A stretch of DNA of 64,000 nt from Chryseobacterium tructae (GCF_030409875.1 NZ_JAUFQR010000001.1:4216001-4280000), one strand, 5' to 3'. Counted from the first letter of the stretch, positions 24,910 through 33,711 are shown. The notes: generated from the letters alone by a model not told the origin. Numbers and translations: made by a program.

Positions 24910-25764
24910 ATGAAACAATTAAAATATCTATTCTTCCCCATTTTAATGCTCGTATTAGCTGCATTAAATTCATGCGGAAACATAAAAAACTCCAAATATA
25001 TTACCATAGGAATGGTAGATGGCTGGGCAGAAGATGTAGCCATGACCCATGTTACCAAAGCTATTTTGGATCAACAAGGGTATCATGTCATCATTCAGAA
25101 AGCGTCTACAGATATGATTCTGGCTTCAATGAATAATGAAGACACAGACCTTTTCATGGGAGTTTGGCTTCCTTACACCCATGCTAAAAAACTGGCCAAA
25201 TTTCCGGGATTAACACATCTTGGAACCAATTATGACAATGGTCGTATAGGATTGGTCGTTCCGGAATACGTTCCCATTCAGTCTATTGAAGAATTAAACC
25301 AGCATCAGGAACAATTCAGTCACAGAATCATTGGGATTGAAAAGGGTGCAGGATTAACAACAGGAACAGATAAAGCCATTATCGATTATAAACTTGATTA
25401 CAAACAGATCAATTCCTCTACTATTGCCATGATCACCGAATTACAGAACGCCATACAGCGTAAAAAATGGATTGTGGTAACAGGATGGCAGCCCCACTGG
25501 ATGTTTGGTAAAATGAAGCTTAAGTTTCTTGACGATCCCAAAAAGATATATGGTGAAGCAGAACAGATTAAAACCTATGCAAGAAAAAGCTTTAGTACAG
25601 ATCATCCGGAGCTGGCAACATTCTTTTCTAAATTCCATTTTGATGATGAAACAATGTCTGATCTCTTGATCCAAATGGAACACAGTAAAAATAAAGAAGC
25701 CACTGCACAAAAATGGGTAGAAGAACACTCTGAATTGGTCAATACATGGTTAAATAAAAAATAA
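24910..25764 (+). CDS. proX: Glycine betaine/proline-binding lipoprotein
   Basis: 284-residue substrate-binding protein, a lipoprotein with Cys22 (LNSCGN). Tryptophan/aromatic segments expected to form the betaine cage are present: MVDGWAEDVA, MGVWLPYTH and VTGWQPHWMF. It belongs to the OpuAC/ProX fold with domain swap typical of OpuAC. Third gene of proVWX, followed by a terminator. Function: osmoprotectant uptake. Confidence 0.92.
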   Translation: MKQLKYLFFPILMLVLAALNSCGNIKNSKYITIGMVDGWAEDVAMTHVTKAILDQQGYHVIIQKASTDMILASMNNEDTDLFMGVWLPYTHAKKLAKFPGLTHLGTNYDNGRIGLVVPEYVPIQSIEELNQHQEQFSHRIIGIEKGAGLTTGTDKAIIDYKLDYKQINSSTIAMITELQNAIQRKKWIVVTGWQPHWMFGKMKLKFLDDPKKIYGEAEQIKTYARKSFSTDHPELATFFSKFHFDDETMSDLLIQMEHSKNKEATAQKWVEEHSELVNTWLNKK

Positions 25765-25788
25765 TTTAGCCTATCTTTTATTACAACT

Positions 25789-25826
25789 AAAAAATCCTCA
25801 ACTCTATCGGGTCTGAGGATTTTTTA
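25789..25826 (+). terminator. Terminator after proVWX
   Basis: AAAAATCCTCA and TGAGGATTTTT form an 11-bp stem around a 13-nt loop, followed by T. Confidence 0.85.
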
Positions 25827-25910
25827 TGACCCCATCCTATAATTCGGAAGAGCCCATCGAAGCTTTAATCTTCTCCCGATGAAGTATTCCCCAGTTCACG
25901 AGTGTCTCTG

Positions 25911-26225
25911 TTACCGGAAATACTGATTTCCATATTCTGTGACGGCATACACTACAGTAATCGGTTTTGTATCCTGAATTGTTCTTGTAATCAGAAGATT
26001 GGTTTCCAGCTCTTTCAATTCTTTACTCAACATTTTAGCAGAAATTCCGTCAATGCCGCGTTCCAGCTTTTTAAAATGAATCTGCTGATCGGGTCTGTTG
26101 GTCAGGTATCTCAAAATCATTAATTTCCATTTCCCTCCCAACACATCCAGGCTATCACGCATAGCAAATAATTCCTCAGTACAGGTTGCTTCTCTTTCAG
26201 TTCCGTTTTCAATAATTTTTGCCAT
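25911..26225 (-). CDS. HxlR family transcriptional regulator
   Basis: Winged-helix MarR/HxlR-type regulator. Core motifs are the CTEELFAMRDSLDVLGGKWK entry helix, LMILRYL, HFKKLERGIDGISAKMLSKE and ELKELETNLLITR. The frame is open to an ATG at 26255, but I choose the ATG at 26225 (MAKIIENGTEREA) because the upstream stretch contains a TAACTAGTA direct repeat that looks like the regulator's operator. It is divergent from the quinone oxidoreductase gene, its probable target. In the family, redox or aldehyde signals act through cysteines; one Cys is present near the N-terminus (CTEEL). Confidence 0.88.
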   Translation of the reverse strand: MAKIIENGTEREATCTEELFAMRDSLDVLGGKWKLMILRYLTNRPDQQIHFKKLERGIDGISAKMLSKELKELETNLLITRTIQDTKPITVVYAVTEYGNQYFR

Positions 26226-26241
26226 AATAGTTTCATCAAGG

Positions 26242-26268
26242 TAACTAGTAACCATTTGTTAACTAGTA
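26242..26268. promoter_or_regulatory. Direct-repeat operator between hxlR and oxidoreductase
   Basis: Two TAACTAGTA words (26242-26250 and 26260-26268) are spaced 18 bp; the first is in a palindrome GTAACTAGTAAC. They lie upstream of the -7 box TACATTTG (26292-26299) of the oxidoreductase gene. HxlR dimers commonly bind such paired sites in the shared intergenic DNA. Confidence 0.5.
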
Positions 26269-26291
26269 GCAAATATAAACTATTCCCGTTT

Positions 26292-26299
26292 TACATTTG
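26292..26299 (+). promoter_or_regulatory. -7 box of oxidoreductase-cupin operon
   Basis: TACATTTG fits TAnnTTTG and lies 17 nt before the ATG at 26317. The operator repeat sits where the -33 region would be. Confidence 0.5.
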
Positions 26300-26316
26300 T
26301 ACATCAAATTAACAAT

Positions 26317-27309
26317 ATGAAAGCAATTATTTTAAATAAAAACTTTAAGCTTGAAGATGGTTTTACTGAAAAACCTCAGCCTAAAGCTCATGAAGTTCTG
26401 ATTCAGATTAAAGCCAGTGGTTTTAATCCTATTGATTATCAGATGCTGGAAAATGAACTGGAACAGAAATTAATCAGTTCGCCAATATTAGGAAGAGAAC
26501 TCTCCGGAATTGTTGTAGAAAAAGGAGCTGATGTCACTCAGTTCAATATCGGAGACGAAGTATTCTGTGGCAGCGGATCTATGGGAAGTAATGGAACTTA
26601 TGCTGAATATATTTCAGTTCCGGAAGTTATTGTTGCGCTCAAACCAAAAAATATTTCCTTTGAACAGGCAGCTTCTATTCCATCAGCAGGATTAACGTCT
26701 CTGCAAATTTTTAAAAGATTGAATTTACAGCCGGAACAAACAATTCTCATCACCGGAGCAGCCGGAGGAGTCGGTTCATTTTTAATCAAAATTCTATTGG
26801 CTCATTATAAGCACAACTTCGTAGCAACTGTAGGCAGCGAGGAAAATAAGCAGATGCTTCTCAAACTGGGAGTAAAAGACCATCAGATTGTCAATTATAA
26901 AGAAGAAAACCTTGCAGAGAACATTCTAAAAGCCAACCATCATCAACCATTCGATATTGGAATTGATCTGGTTGGAAATTATATGGCAGAAGTGACTGCT
27001 GAAGTATTAAAAATCAACGGAACTTATGTAGATGTAACAGCACTTATTACCAAAGAAGCCCATGAACATCTCTTCAACAAAGGAACTGTGATTATGAATA
27101 TCTCCAATTACGCTTACAGCATGATCAAGAAATACGATTACTATAAAAAAAGTCTGGAAGAAATTACAAAACTTATTGAAAACGGTTCAATGATTCCATC
27201 ACAATATAAAGTAATAGGTAATCTTTCTCTTGAAACGGTTCTTCAAGCACATTCTATGCTTAAAAATAATCAAACCCAGGGTCATAAACTGATCATGAAA
27301 AATTCATAA
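26317..27309 (+). CDS. Quinone oxidoreductase-like MDR family enzyme
   Basis: 330-residue medium-chain dehydrogenase/reductase without structural zinc cysteines. It shows IKASGFNPIDYQ, ILGRELSGIVVEKG, GDEVFCGSG and the NADPH loop ILITGAAGGVGSF (about 147-159). This is the quinone oxidoreductase/zinc-free alcohol dehydrogenase-like type. It is divergent from an HxlR regulator and 4 bp before a cupin gene. Likely reduces quinones or enones. Confidence 0.88.
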   Translation: MKAIILNKNFKLEDGFTEKPQPKAHEVLIQIKASGFNPIDYQMLENELEQKLISSPILGRELSGIVVEKGADVTQFNIGDEVFCGSGSMGSNGTYAEYISVPEVIVALKPKNISFEQAASIPSAGLTSLQIFKRLNLQPEQTILITGAAGGVGSFLIKILLAHYKHNFVATVGSEENKQMLLKLGVKDHQIVNYKEENLAENILKANHHQPFDIGIDLVGNYMAEVTAEVLKINGTYVDVTALITKEAHEHLFNKGTVIMNISNYAYSMIKKYDYYKKSLEEITKLIENGSMIPSQYKVIGNLSLETVLQAHSMLKNNQTQGHKLIMKNS

Positions 27310-27313
27310 TCCG

Positions 27314-27784
27314 ATGAACAAAATACCAAGACGAATCGTAACCGGAATCAAAGATGGAAAATCCATCATCATAGAAGATCAACAGGTTGAAAATGCCATA
27401 GAACATTTCCCAGGATTGATTATTTCAGATATATGGAATACTCAAACTACCCCTGCCAGCCTTGATTTTGAAACCAGAATTCCCAATACCGGATTTCCAC
27501 AAACACCCAAAAACGGAACCTACTTCCGATATGTAGTTGTCCCACCAGATAAAGATTTAGGAGTTGAATTCAAAAAAGGAGAACCTCATCCGATGATGCA
27601 TCAGACACCAACACTAGACTATATCATCATTCTTTCCGGTGAACTTTATTTGATTATGGAAGAAGGAGAAACACTCCTGAAACCAGGAGATATTGTGATC
27701 CAAAGAGGAACTAATCATGCCTGGAGCAATAGATCTGATCAACCATGTATACAATTGGCTGTTTTAATAGATGCTAAAGATTAA
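27314..27784 (+). CDS. Cupin domain protein
   Basis: 156-residue single-domain cupin. The two conserved motifs are near HPMMHQTPTLDYIIILSGEL (His residues as metal ligands) and GDIVIQRGTNHAWSNRS (about 121-140). The N-terminus (RRIVTGIKDGKSIIIEDQ) matches cupins near oxidoreductases. Same operon as the MDR gene (4 bp). Reaction unknown. Confidence 0.85.
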   Translation: MNKIPRRIVTGIKDGKSIIIEDQQVENAIEHFPGLIISDIWNTQTTPASLDFETRIPNTGFPQTPKNGTYFRYVVVPPDKDLGVEFKKGEPHPMMHQTPTLDYIIILSGELYLIMEEGETLLKPGDIVIQRGTNHAWSNRSDQPCIQLAVLIDAKD

Positions 27785-27859
27785 TTTTTTTTTCACAAAT
27801 TTTATAAATAAAAAAGATCTGCTAAACCTGTTCAATCTGTGAGAGTTATTTTTTTGTTG

Positions 27860-28087
27860 GAAATCGCAAAGACGCCAGATCTTAAAATAATATACTGCTT
27901 TAAGGCGCAAGAAAATCGAAGATTTTCAGCAGTACAACACTGTTATTATTTTGCCACGAATGCACGAATAATTCTTATACAGTTCAAAGCCTATGTGCCT
28001 AAGTGGTTTCAAAAGATTGAACGACATAGACACATATATTTTATTTGTGAAATTATGCAAGTGCTATTTTATTAGTGCATTCGTGGC
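27860..28087 (-). repeat. Composite palindromic element, copy B (inverted)
   Basis: Module order is reversed relative to copy A at 11396-11633. 27860-27927 carries the tail module (reverse complement begins GAAAATCTTCGATTTTC then TTGCGCCTTAA), then exactly 25 nt, then the palindrome module with outer arms GCCACGAATGCACGAATAAT and ATTAGTGCATTCGTGGC (27953-28087). It occupies most of the 27785-28185 gap, where no gene is seen. Confidence 0.75.
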
Positions 28088-28185
28088 ATTAAAGCGGCAT
28101 TCAAATTTTATCACAGATAAAATCCTGGCGCCTTAAAAATATATCAAAAAAGAAAAACCTTCGCGCATTAGCGTATTCCAACACA

Positions 28186-28647
28186 TTACAACGTCGAAAT
28201 CTCTTTCAATTTCTGTTTCATCTTTTCAGGCGTAATCAATCCCTCCTGGTAGTATACTAAATTCTGATTCTTATCCAAAAAAATCCACAACGGATACACA
28301 GGCTGCTCTTTATTTTTAGACAAAGCCAGCGCCAGTTCATGAATTCCGGAGCTTCCATTCGATAAATATCCAAATTCATGACCTTGAAAACTGACTTTTT
28401 CTCTTGTTTTCTCAGCTTCAAAATTAATCAGGTAAAATTGGTCGTTCATTATCTCGACCAGGTCTTTATCTTTATTTAAGCGGAAAGTTTCTACTTTACA
28501 AACTGAGCACCAATCTGTATAGAGATGTATGACCACAGGTTTTGGAAATTCTTTCTGCAGATGTTCTAACTCAGAAAAAGTCCCTGTCTTCATCTGAGAC
28601 AAATAAAGACAGGGCACAAACATTAAAAATAAAATAAAAGGTCTCAT
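28186..28647 (-). CDS. Thioredoxin-fold protein, exported
   Basis: 153 residues. A signal peptide (1-17, ending CLYLSQ) is followed by a thioredoxin fold with active site WCSVC (about 47-51: YTDWCSVCKVETF). FYLINFEAEKTREKV and the cis-Pro-like YPLWIFLDKNQN follow. It overlaps the upstream TonB receptor gene by 4 bp (ATGA), so the two work together. Likely reduces or protects a cysteine or metal site in the periplasm; the receptor plug also carries a CSVC motif. Confidence 0.82.
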   Translation of the reverse strand: MRPFILFLMFVPCLYLSQMKTGTFSELEHLQKEFPKPVVIHLYTDWCSVCKVETFRLNKDKDLVEIMNDQFYLINFEAEKTREKVSFQGHEFGYLSNGSSGIHELALALSKNKEQPVYPLWIFLDKNQNLVYYQEGLITPEKMKQKLKEISTL

Positions 28648-30713
28648 TTTAGGGTATATTTCACTCCCAAGAATCCTCTGATACGCTGCATTGGAGCATA
28701 ACCATATGCGGTATCGAAAGTATAATGGTTGGGATTGCTGATAGGGTCATCAACATGTTTATCAAATGGATCAAACGGCCTCATCAGAGGATCTTTAGGA
28801 GTAAAATTGAATAAATTTTTCACCCCACAATACACTTCAAATCCAGACTTAAAGCTTTTTGAGACCTGAATATTAGCTAAAGAATAAAATGGCGAATATT
28901 CAGGACGGAAGTCATTGGGTAAAACAGGAAGTCTCATTGGTCCATAAAACTGTCCTGTGAAATCTACAGTTAGGTTACTTGGAAATTTATACGTCAGACT
29001 ATAGGTTCCACTCCACTTTGGCGCGTGAAGTTGCTGTGTTTTTTGATTTTCATCATTATATTTTTGGTAGACATCAAGATAAGTAACTCCCAAATTAACG
29101 CTTAATGGAAACGAAAAACTGAAGTCTACATTCAAGGAAGCTCCTCTGGAAATTCCATATCCGTGAAGATTATCATAGATGATTTTATTCGGATCAGAAT
29201 CAAAGTCACCTACGATTTTATTACTGAAATAGGTATAGAATGCAGAAGCATCCAGATTCACCATACGATTTCCAACAGGAATTTTCCAGATATAATTTAA
29301 ATTACCATTTACTGATCTTTCAGGCAGAAGATCCGATTTTACAACCACTTCTCTGGAACCCGTTAATGCAGCATGATCTTCAGTAAAGAGGTTAACGACT
29401 CTAAATCCTGTTCCAAAATTAAATCGTAAAGTATGATATGGATTTGGGGAAAATTTCCATGCAAATCTTGGAGAATGTACAGAATGATGCACTTTATCGT
29501 AATCATAGCGGTATCCTAATAATAAGGTATTTTTATCATTGATCTCCCATTGATCCTGAACAAATACACCCCATATCGGTGACTTCATCGGTGCATTGGT
29601 TACTCCATCAGAAGCCAGCGTTCCCGGAGTATTGTCATCATAAAAAGTTCTTTTAAAAGTAACTCCGGCAGTAATATCATGCTTCCCAAAACTTCTGTCC
29701 CAATAGGTTTGTACAAAGGCGACTTTCTGAAGAGCATTAAACGGATTCGCACCATAAAAAGAATTCTGATCATGGTAATTATAGGAAAACTGCGTCACGA
29801 TATGTTCCTTCATTGGCCACTCATACAGCCCAAAAACTTCTGCTCTATTTGTATAAATACTTTCTCCATACACTTCATCGCTTCCACGGAAAGATTTATT
29901 CCATTGCATTTCACCACCGAAACGGTCTTCATACAAATATCTTACAGCAAAACTGGCTTGTCTGTTTTCCTTTCTTTTAAAATTCCATTTATTAAAAACA
30001 GAAATTCTGCTTTGTAAAGTAGTATCTGTAAAATTATCTTTATTCTGGTCTATCTTTTCCTGGAAGCTGAAGTAATTTAAACTTAATAATGAAGCAGCAT
30101 TCTTTCCTATATTAAACTTTGTGGAAAGATCAAGATTATTTTCCGCCCATGAGCTGGTCATCATATCCACACTCAGCTTTGGAGCCGTTAATGCATTTTT
30201 TGTGATGATATTAATAACGCCACCCATTGCTTCAGAACCATAAATAGAAGAAGCCGGACCTTTTACCACTTCTATTCTATCTACTAAACTATTAGGAATT
30301 CCACTCAATCCATATACTGTAGAAAGTGAACTTACAATCGGCATTCCATCTATCAGGATCATTGTATAGGGGCCTTCCAGACCATTAATATGAATATCTC
30401 CTGTGTTGCATACGGAGCAGTTCAATTGCGGTTTTACACCGTTGACCATACTGATGGCTTCAAAAATACTTGGAGTAGGATTTTTCTGGAAAAATTTCTG
30501 GCTATAGATCTCAACAGCTACAGGGCTTTTGGATCTACTCATCGGTTTTATGGTTCCGGTAACCACTACATCATCAATATTACTTGTCTTGAATTCCTTT
30601 TTAGAAACTTTTATAGAATCAGTGTTTTTATGTTGATTGACACTTAAACTATCTGTCTCCTGGGCAAAACAATATGAAGATAAAAAAGTAATAGAAAATA
30701 ATATTCGCTTCAT
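28644..30713 (-). CDS. TonB-dependent outer membrane receptor
   Basis: Outer-membrane barrel with plug. The longest frame starts at 30743, but the ATG at 30713 (MKRILFSITFLSSYCFAQ, a good signal peptide) is preferred because a promoter -7 box covers 30732-30739. The plug (about 45-165) has DDVVVTGTIKP, LNCSVCNTGDIHINGLEG, MILIDGMPIV and ASSIYGSEAMGGVINIITK. The barrel ends in LGVKYTLK. There is no N-terminal carboxypeptidase-like domain. CSVC in the plug and a co-translated thioredoxin suggest a redox- or metal-linked substrate such as copper, but the ligand is not proven. Confidence 0.9.
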   Translation of the reverse strand: MKRILFSITFLSSYCFAQETDSLSVNQHKNTDSIKVSKKEFKTSNIDDVVVTGTIKPMSRSKSPVAVEIYSQKFFQKNPTPSIFEAISMVNGVKPQLNCSVCNTGDIHINGLEGPYTMILIDGMPIVSSLSTVYGLSGIPNSLVDRIEVVKGPASSIYGSEAMGGVINIITKNALTAPKLSVDMMTSSWAENNLDLSTKFNIGKNAASLLSLNYFSFQEKIDQNKDNFTDTTLQSRISVFNKWNFKRKENRQASFAVRYLYEDRFGGEMQWNKSFRGSDEVYGESIYTNRAEVFGLYEWPMKEHIVTQFSYNYHDQNSFYGANPFNALQKVAFVQTYWDRSFGKHDITAGVTFKRTFYDDNTPGTLASDGVTNAPMKSPIWGVFVQDQWEINDKNTLLLGYRYDYDKVHHSVHSPRFAWKFSPNPYHTLRFNFGTGFRVVNLFTEDHAALTGSREVVVKSDLLPERSVNGNLNYIWKIPVGNRMVNLDASAFYTYFSNKIVGDFDSDPNKIIYDNLHGYGISRGASLNVDFSFSFPLSVNLGVTYLDVYQKYNDENQKTQQLHAPKWSGTYSLTYKFPSNLTVDFTGQFYGPMRLPVLPNDFRPEYSPFYSLANIQVSKSFKSGFEVYCGVKNLFNFTPKDPLMRPFDPFDKHVDDPISNPNHYTFDTAYGYAPMQRIRGFLGVKYTLK

Positions 30714-30721
30714 GAAATTAA

Positions 30722-30762
30722 AATTGTTAGACAAATCTAACAATTATTTTTGAAACACAAAA
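30722..30762 (-). promoter_or_regulatory. Promoter and operator palindrome of the TonB receptor/thioredoxin operon
   Basis: On the minus strand TTTTG (30758-30762), an 18-nt spacer and TAGATTTG (30732-30739) form a good flavobacterial promoter. A perfect palindrome with 10-bp arms AATTGTTAGA / TCTAACAATT and a 4-nt centre (30722-30745) lies over the -7 box. Such placement suits a repressor; the form recalls DtxR/IdeR-type metal boxes. Confidence 0.65.
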
Positions 30763-30807
30763 CTTATATATAAATAATTTAGATTAAGCCAATTCATGAA
30801 AAATGAT

Positions 30808-30815
30808 TAAATTTG
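30808..30815 (+). promoter_or_regulatory. -7 box of hmgA
   Basis: TAAATTTG fits TAnnTTTG, 22 nt before the hmgA ATG at 30838. No clear -33 TTG. Divergent from the TonB receptor promoter. Confidence 0.5.
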
Positions 30816-30837
30816 AGAAACTACATATGAAAGTAAA

Positions 30838-31989
30838 ATGAGATATCATCTATCGGGAAACATCCCACAAAAAAGACATACCGTCTTTAAATCTCCGGAA
30901 GATAAATTTTACTATGAACAGCTTTTCGGAACGGAAGGCTTTCACGGTATCTCTTCTCTGTTATACCATATTCACCGTCCCACGCAAATCAAGTCAATTG
31001 GAGAGCCGAAAGATGTGACCCCCAAAATAGCGGTGGAGAAAAATATTACGCCAAGAATGTTCAAAGGAATGAATGTAACTCCTGAGGACGATTTTATGGA
31101 CAGCCGTAAGATCCTTTTGATGAACAACGATCTGAAAATGGGATTGGCTAAGCCAAGAAAATCAATGGATTATTTCTACAAAAATGCAGAATGCGACGAA
31201 CTTTTATTCGTCCATGAAGGAACCGGAATTTTAAAAACATTTGTGGGAGATCTTGAATTTGGTGTTGGTGACTATCTTATTATTCCAAGAGGAACTATTT
31301 ATCAGGTAGAATTACAATCTGAAAATACAGTGTTCTTCGTACTGGAAAGCCATTCTCCTATTTACACTCCGAAGAGATACAGAAATGAATTCGGACAGCT
31401 GTTGGAACATTCTCCATTCTGCGAAAGAGACATCGTTGCTCCTGCTTTTAAAGAACCTAAGGATGAAAAAGGAGAATTCTTAATTAAAGTAAAAAAAGAA
31501 AACCAGATCACAGATTTCATCTATGCTACACACCCTTTTGATGTTGTAGGCTGGGATGGATATTTTTATCCTTATAAATTTAATATCAAAAACTTTGAAC
31601 CTATTACAGGTAGAATTCACCAACCGCCACCGGTTCATCAGAATTTTGAAGCCCATAATTTTGTAGTATGTTCATTCTGTGCAAGGATGTATGATTATCA
31701 TCCGCTTGCAGTTCCGGCTCCTTACAATCACTCCAATATTGATTCTGATGAGGTATTATTCTATACAGAAGGTGATTTTATGAGCCGTAATCATATCGAC
31801 TTAATGGATTTTACTCTTCACCCGGGAGGAATCGTTCACGGGCCTCATCCAGGAGCTATGGAAAGAAGTATCGGAAAAAAATTCACTGAAGAATATGCCG
31901 TAATGGTAGACCCTTTCCGTCCTTTAAAAATTACGGAAGAAGCTTTAAAAGTGGAAGATCCGTCCTACAAAACTTCATGGTTGGAATAA
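30838..31989 (+). CDS. hmgA: Homogentisate 1,2-dioxygenase
   Basis: 383-residue Fe(II) cupin-type dioxygenase opening homogentisate to maleylacetoacetate. The bacterial Bacteroidota form is recognised from MRYHLSGNIPQKRHTVFKSP, ELLFVHEGTGILKT, GDYLIIPRGTIYQVEL, VVGWDGYFYPYKFNI and DFTLHPGGIVHGPHPGAME, the last holding metal-site histidines. With hppD (36344) and fahA (38066) it forms the tyrosine catabolic set. A terminator follows. Confidence 0.93.
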   Translation: MRYHLSGNIPQKRHTVFKSPEDKFYYEQLFGTEGFHGISSLLYHIHRPTQIKSIGEPKDVTPKIAVEKNITPRMFKGMNVTPEDDFMDSRKILLMNNDLKMGLAKPRKSMDYFYKNAECDELLFVHEGTGILKTFVGDLEFGVGDYLIIPRGTIYQVELQSENTVFFVLESHSPIYTPKRYRNEFGQLLEHSPFCERDIVAPAFKEPKDEKGEFLIKVKKENQITDFIYATHPFDVVGWDGYFYPYKFNIKNFEPITGRIHQPPPVHQNFEAHNFVVCSFCARMYDYHPLAVPAPYNHSNIDSDEVLFYTEGDFMSRNHIDLMDFTLHPGGIVHGPHPGAMERSIGKKFTEEYAVMVDPFRPLKITEEALKVEDPSYKTSWLE

Positions 31990-32041
31990 AACAGGAGAAG
32001 ATCTTTCTTATCATTGAGAAAAACTATTACTGAATACATAC

Positions 32042-32080
32042 AAAAGACGCTTTAAATCCTTTATTTGAAGCGTCTTTTTT
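32042..32080 (+). terminator. Terminator after hmgA
   Basis: AAAAGACGCTT and AAGCGTCTTTT pair, extended by AAAT / ATTT, ending in T6. The next promoter -7 box follows immediately. Confidence 0.85.
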
Positions 32081-32082
32081 CG

Positions 32083-32090
32083 TAAATTTG
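32083..32090 (+). promoter_or_regulatory. -7 box of the first CoA-transferase gene
   Basis: TAAATTTG directly after the hmgA terminator, 82 nt before the ATG at 32173. The upstream TTTG at 32064-32067 is only 15 nt away, so the -33 element is doubtful. Confidence 0.4.
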
Positions 32091-32172
32091 TAAGGTATGG
32101 TTCACATATATACCATCATTATTTTTCATAACGCATCCTAAGTAATGGTGGTTTAACAAAAATCAATATTAC

Positions 32173-33684
32173 ATGTTAGAAAGAATCAGATTAGAAAGCT
32201 TACAAGAAAAGGTAACTACAGCCGAAAATGCTGTAAAAATGATTAAAGACGGTATGATCATAGGATCTAGCGGCTTTACAAAAGCGGGTGACAGCAAAGC
32301 CATTTTGCCGGCGCTTGCTGAAAGAGGGAAAACAGAAAACCTTAAAGTCACTTTAATGACCGGCGCTTCATTAGGCCACGGTACCGATGGAAAACTGGCT
32401 GAAGCTAATGTATTGAAGAAAAGAATGCCATTTCAGGTAGATCCTACTTTAAGAAACAAAATCAATAACGGTGAAATTCTCTTCATCGATCAGCATTTAA
32501 GTGAAAGTGCCGAACTCCTTCACACCAAAAATCTTCAAAGCATTGATATTGCTATTATCGAGGCTGCTTATATCGAAAGAGACGGAAGTATTGTACCTAC
32601 CACTTCAGTAGGAAATTCAGTGACGTTTGCAGCTTTGGCAAAAAAAGTAATCATTGAAATCAATACGGAAGTTCCGGAAGAAGTATATGGAATTCACGAT
32701 ATTTACCAGGCTGAAGATTACCCTTACAGAAATGTAATTCCAATTGTAGCTCCATGGAACAAGATCGGAAGAAAAAGTATTCCGGTTGATCCCAATAAAA
32801 TTGAAGCCATAGTTTTCACTAATCTTAAAGACAGTCCTGCTGATATTGCAGAACCGGATGAGAAAACAACAGCCATCGCAAAACATCTTCTTGGATTCTT
32901 TGAAAACGAAGTACAGTTAGGACGTCTTACAGACCGATTACTTCCGCTTCAGGCAGGAATTGGAAAAGTAGCCAATGCTGTACTTACAGGATTTAAAGAC
33001 AGTAATTTTTATGATTTAACCATGTTCTCTGAAGTTCTTCAGGACAGCACCTTTGATCTGATAGATTCCGGTAAATTAAGTTTTGCCTCAGCCTCATCCA
33101 TTACCGTTTCTAAGGAATGTTATGAAAGAGTTTTAGGAAACCTTTCAAAATATAAAGACAAATTTGTTCTAAGACCTCAAAACATTTCAAATACTCCCGG
33201 ATTGATCAGAAGATTAGGAGTTATTGCCATCAATACAGCCATTGAATTCGACATCTATGGAAATGTAAACTCAACTCATATTGGTGGAACAAAAATCATG
33301 AACGGAATCGGAGGTTCCGGAGACTTTGCAAGAAATGCTTACTTAAGTATTTTTGTAACCCAGGCGGCTTCCAAAGGAAATAATATCTCACACGTACTTC
33401 CAATGGTTTCCCACACAGACCATACAGAACACGATGTTGATATTTTGGTTACCGATGTAGGATTAGCTGACTTAAGAGGACTGGCGCCTAGAGAAAGAGC
33501 CCAGAAAATCATTGATAACTGTGTTCATCCAGATTATAGAGAAGAGCTACAGTCTTACTTTGACAGAGCTTGTGAACGAGGAGGGCATACTCCTCACTTA
33601 CTGGAAGAAGCTTTCAGTTGGCATTTGCGATTTTCAGAAACAGGAAGTATGAAGCAACCGATAGCAGCCGAAGTTTCCAATTAA
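32173..33684 (+). CDS. Acetyl-CoA hydrolase/transferase (succinyl-CoA:acetate CoA-transferase type)
   Basis: 503-residue Cat1/AarC-type CoA-transferase swapping CoA between succinyl-CoA and a short carboxylate. Markers are IIGSSGFTKAGDSKAILPAL, MTGASLGHGTDGKLAEA, PLQAGIGKVANAVL, the catalytic-Glu segment MFSEVLQDSTFDLID (about 287-301) and the C-terminal LRGLAPRERAQKIID. Length fits AarC (about 500). It sits after hmgA and before a second, shorter CoA-transferase. A role in activating acetate or acetoacetate from tyrosine breakdown is plausible but inferred. Confidence 0.9.
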   Translation: MLERIRLESLQEKVTTAENAVKMIKDGMIIGSSGFTKAGDSKAILPALAERGKTENLKVTLMTGASLGHGTDGKLAEANVLKKRMPFQVDPTLRNKINNGEILFIDQHLSESAELLHTKNLQSIDIAIIEAAYIERDGSIVPTTSVGNSVTFAALAKKVIIEINTEVPEEVYGIHDIYQAEDYPYRNVIPIVAPWNKIGRKSIPVDPNKIEAIVFTNLKDSPADIAEPDEKTTAIAKHLLGFFENEVQLGRLTDRLLPLQAGIGKVANAVLTGFKDSNFYDLTMFSEVLQDSTFDLIDSGKLSFASASSITVSKECYERVLGNLSKYKDKFVLRPQNISNTPGLIRRLGVIAINTAIEFDIYGNVNSTHIGGTKIMNGIGGSGDFARNAYLSIFVTQAASKGNNISHVLPMVSHTDHTEHDVDILVTDVGLADLRGLAPRERAQKIIDNCVHPDYREELQSYFDRACERGGHTPHLLEEAFSWHLRFSETGSMKQPIAAEVSN

Positions 33685-33711
33685 GAATTTCACAATCCAA
33701 TTAAACCCTAT

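Noticed and set aside
28644..30743. Receptor start at 30743 (MLDLSNNFNF...)
   Set aside because: That codon lies upstream of the predicted transcription start and inside the operator palindrome; the signal peptide begins at 30713.
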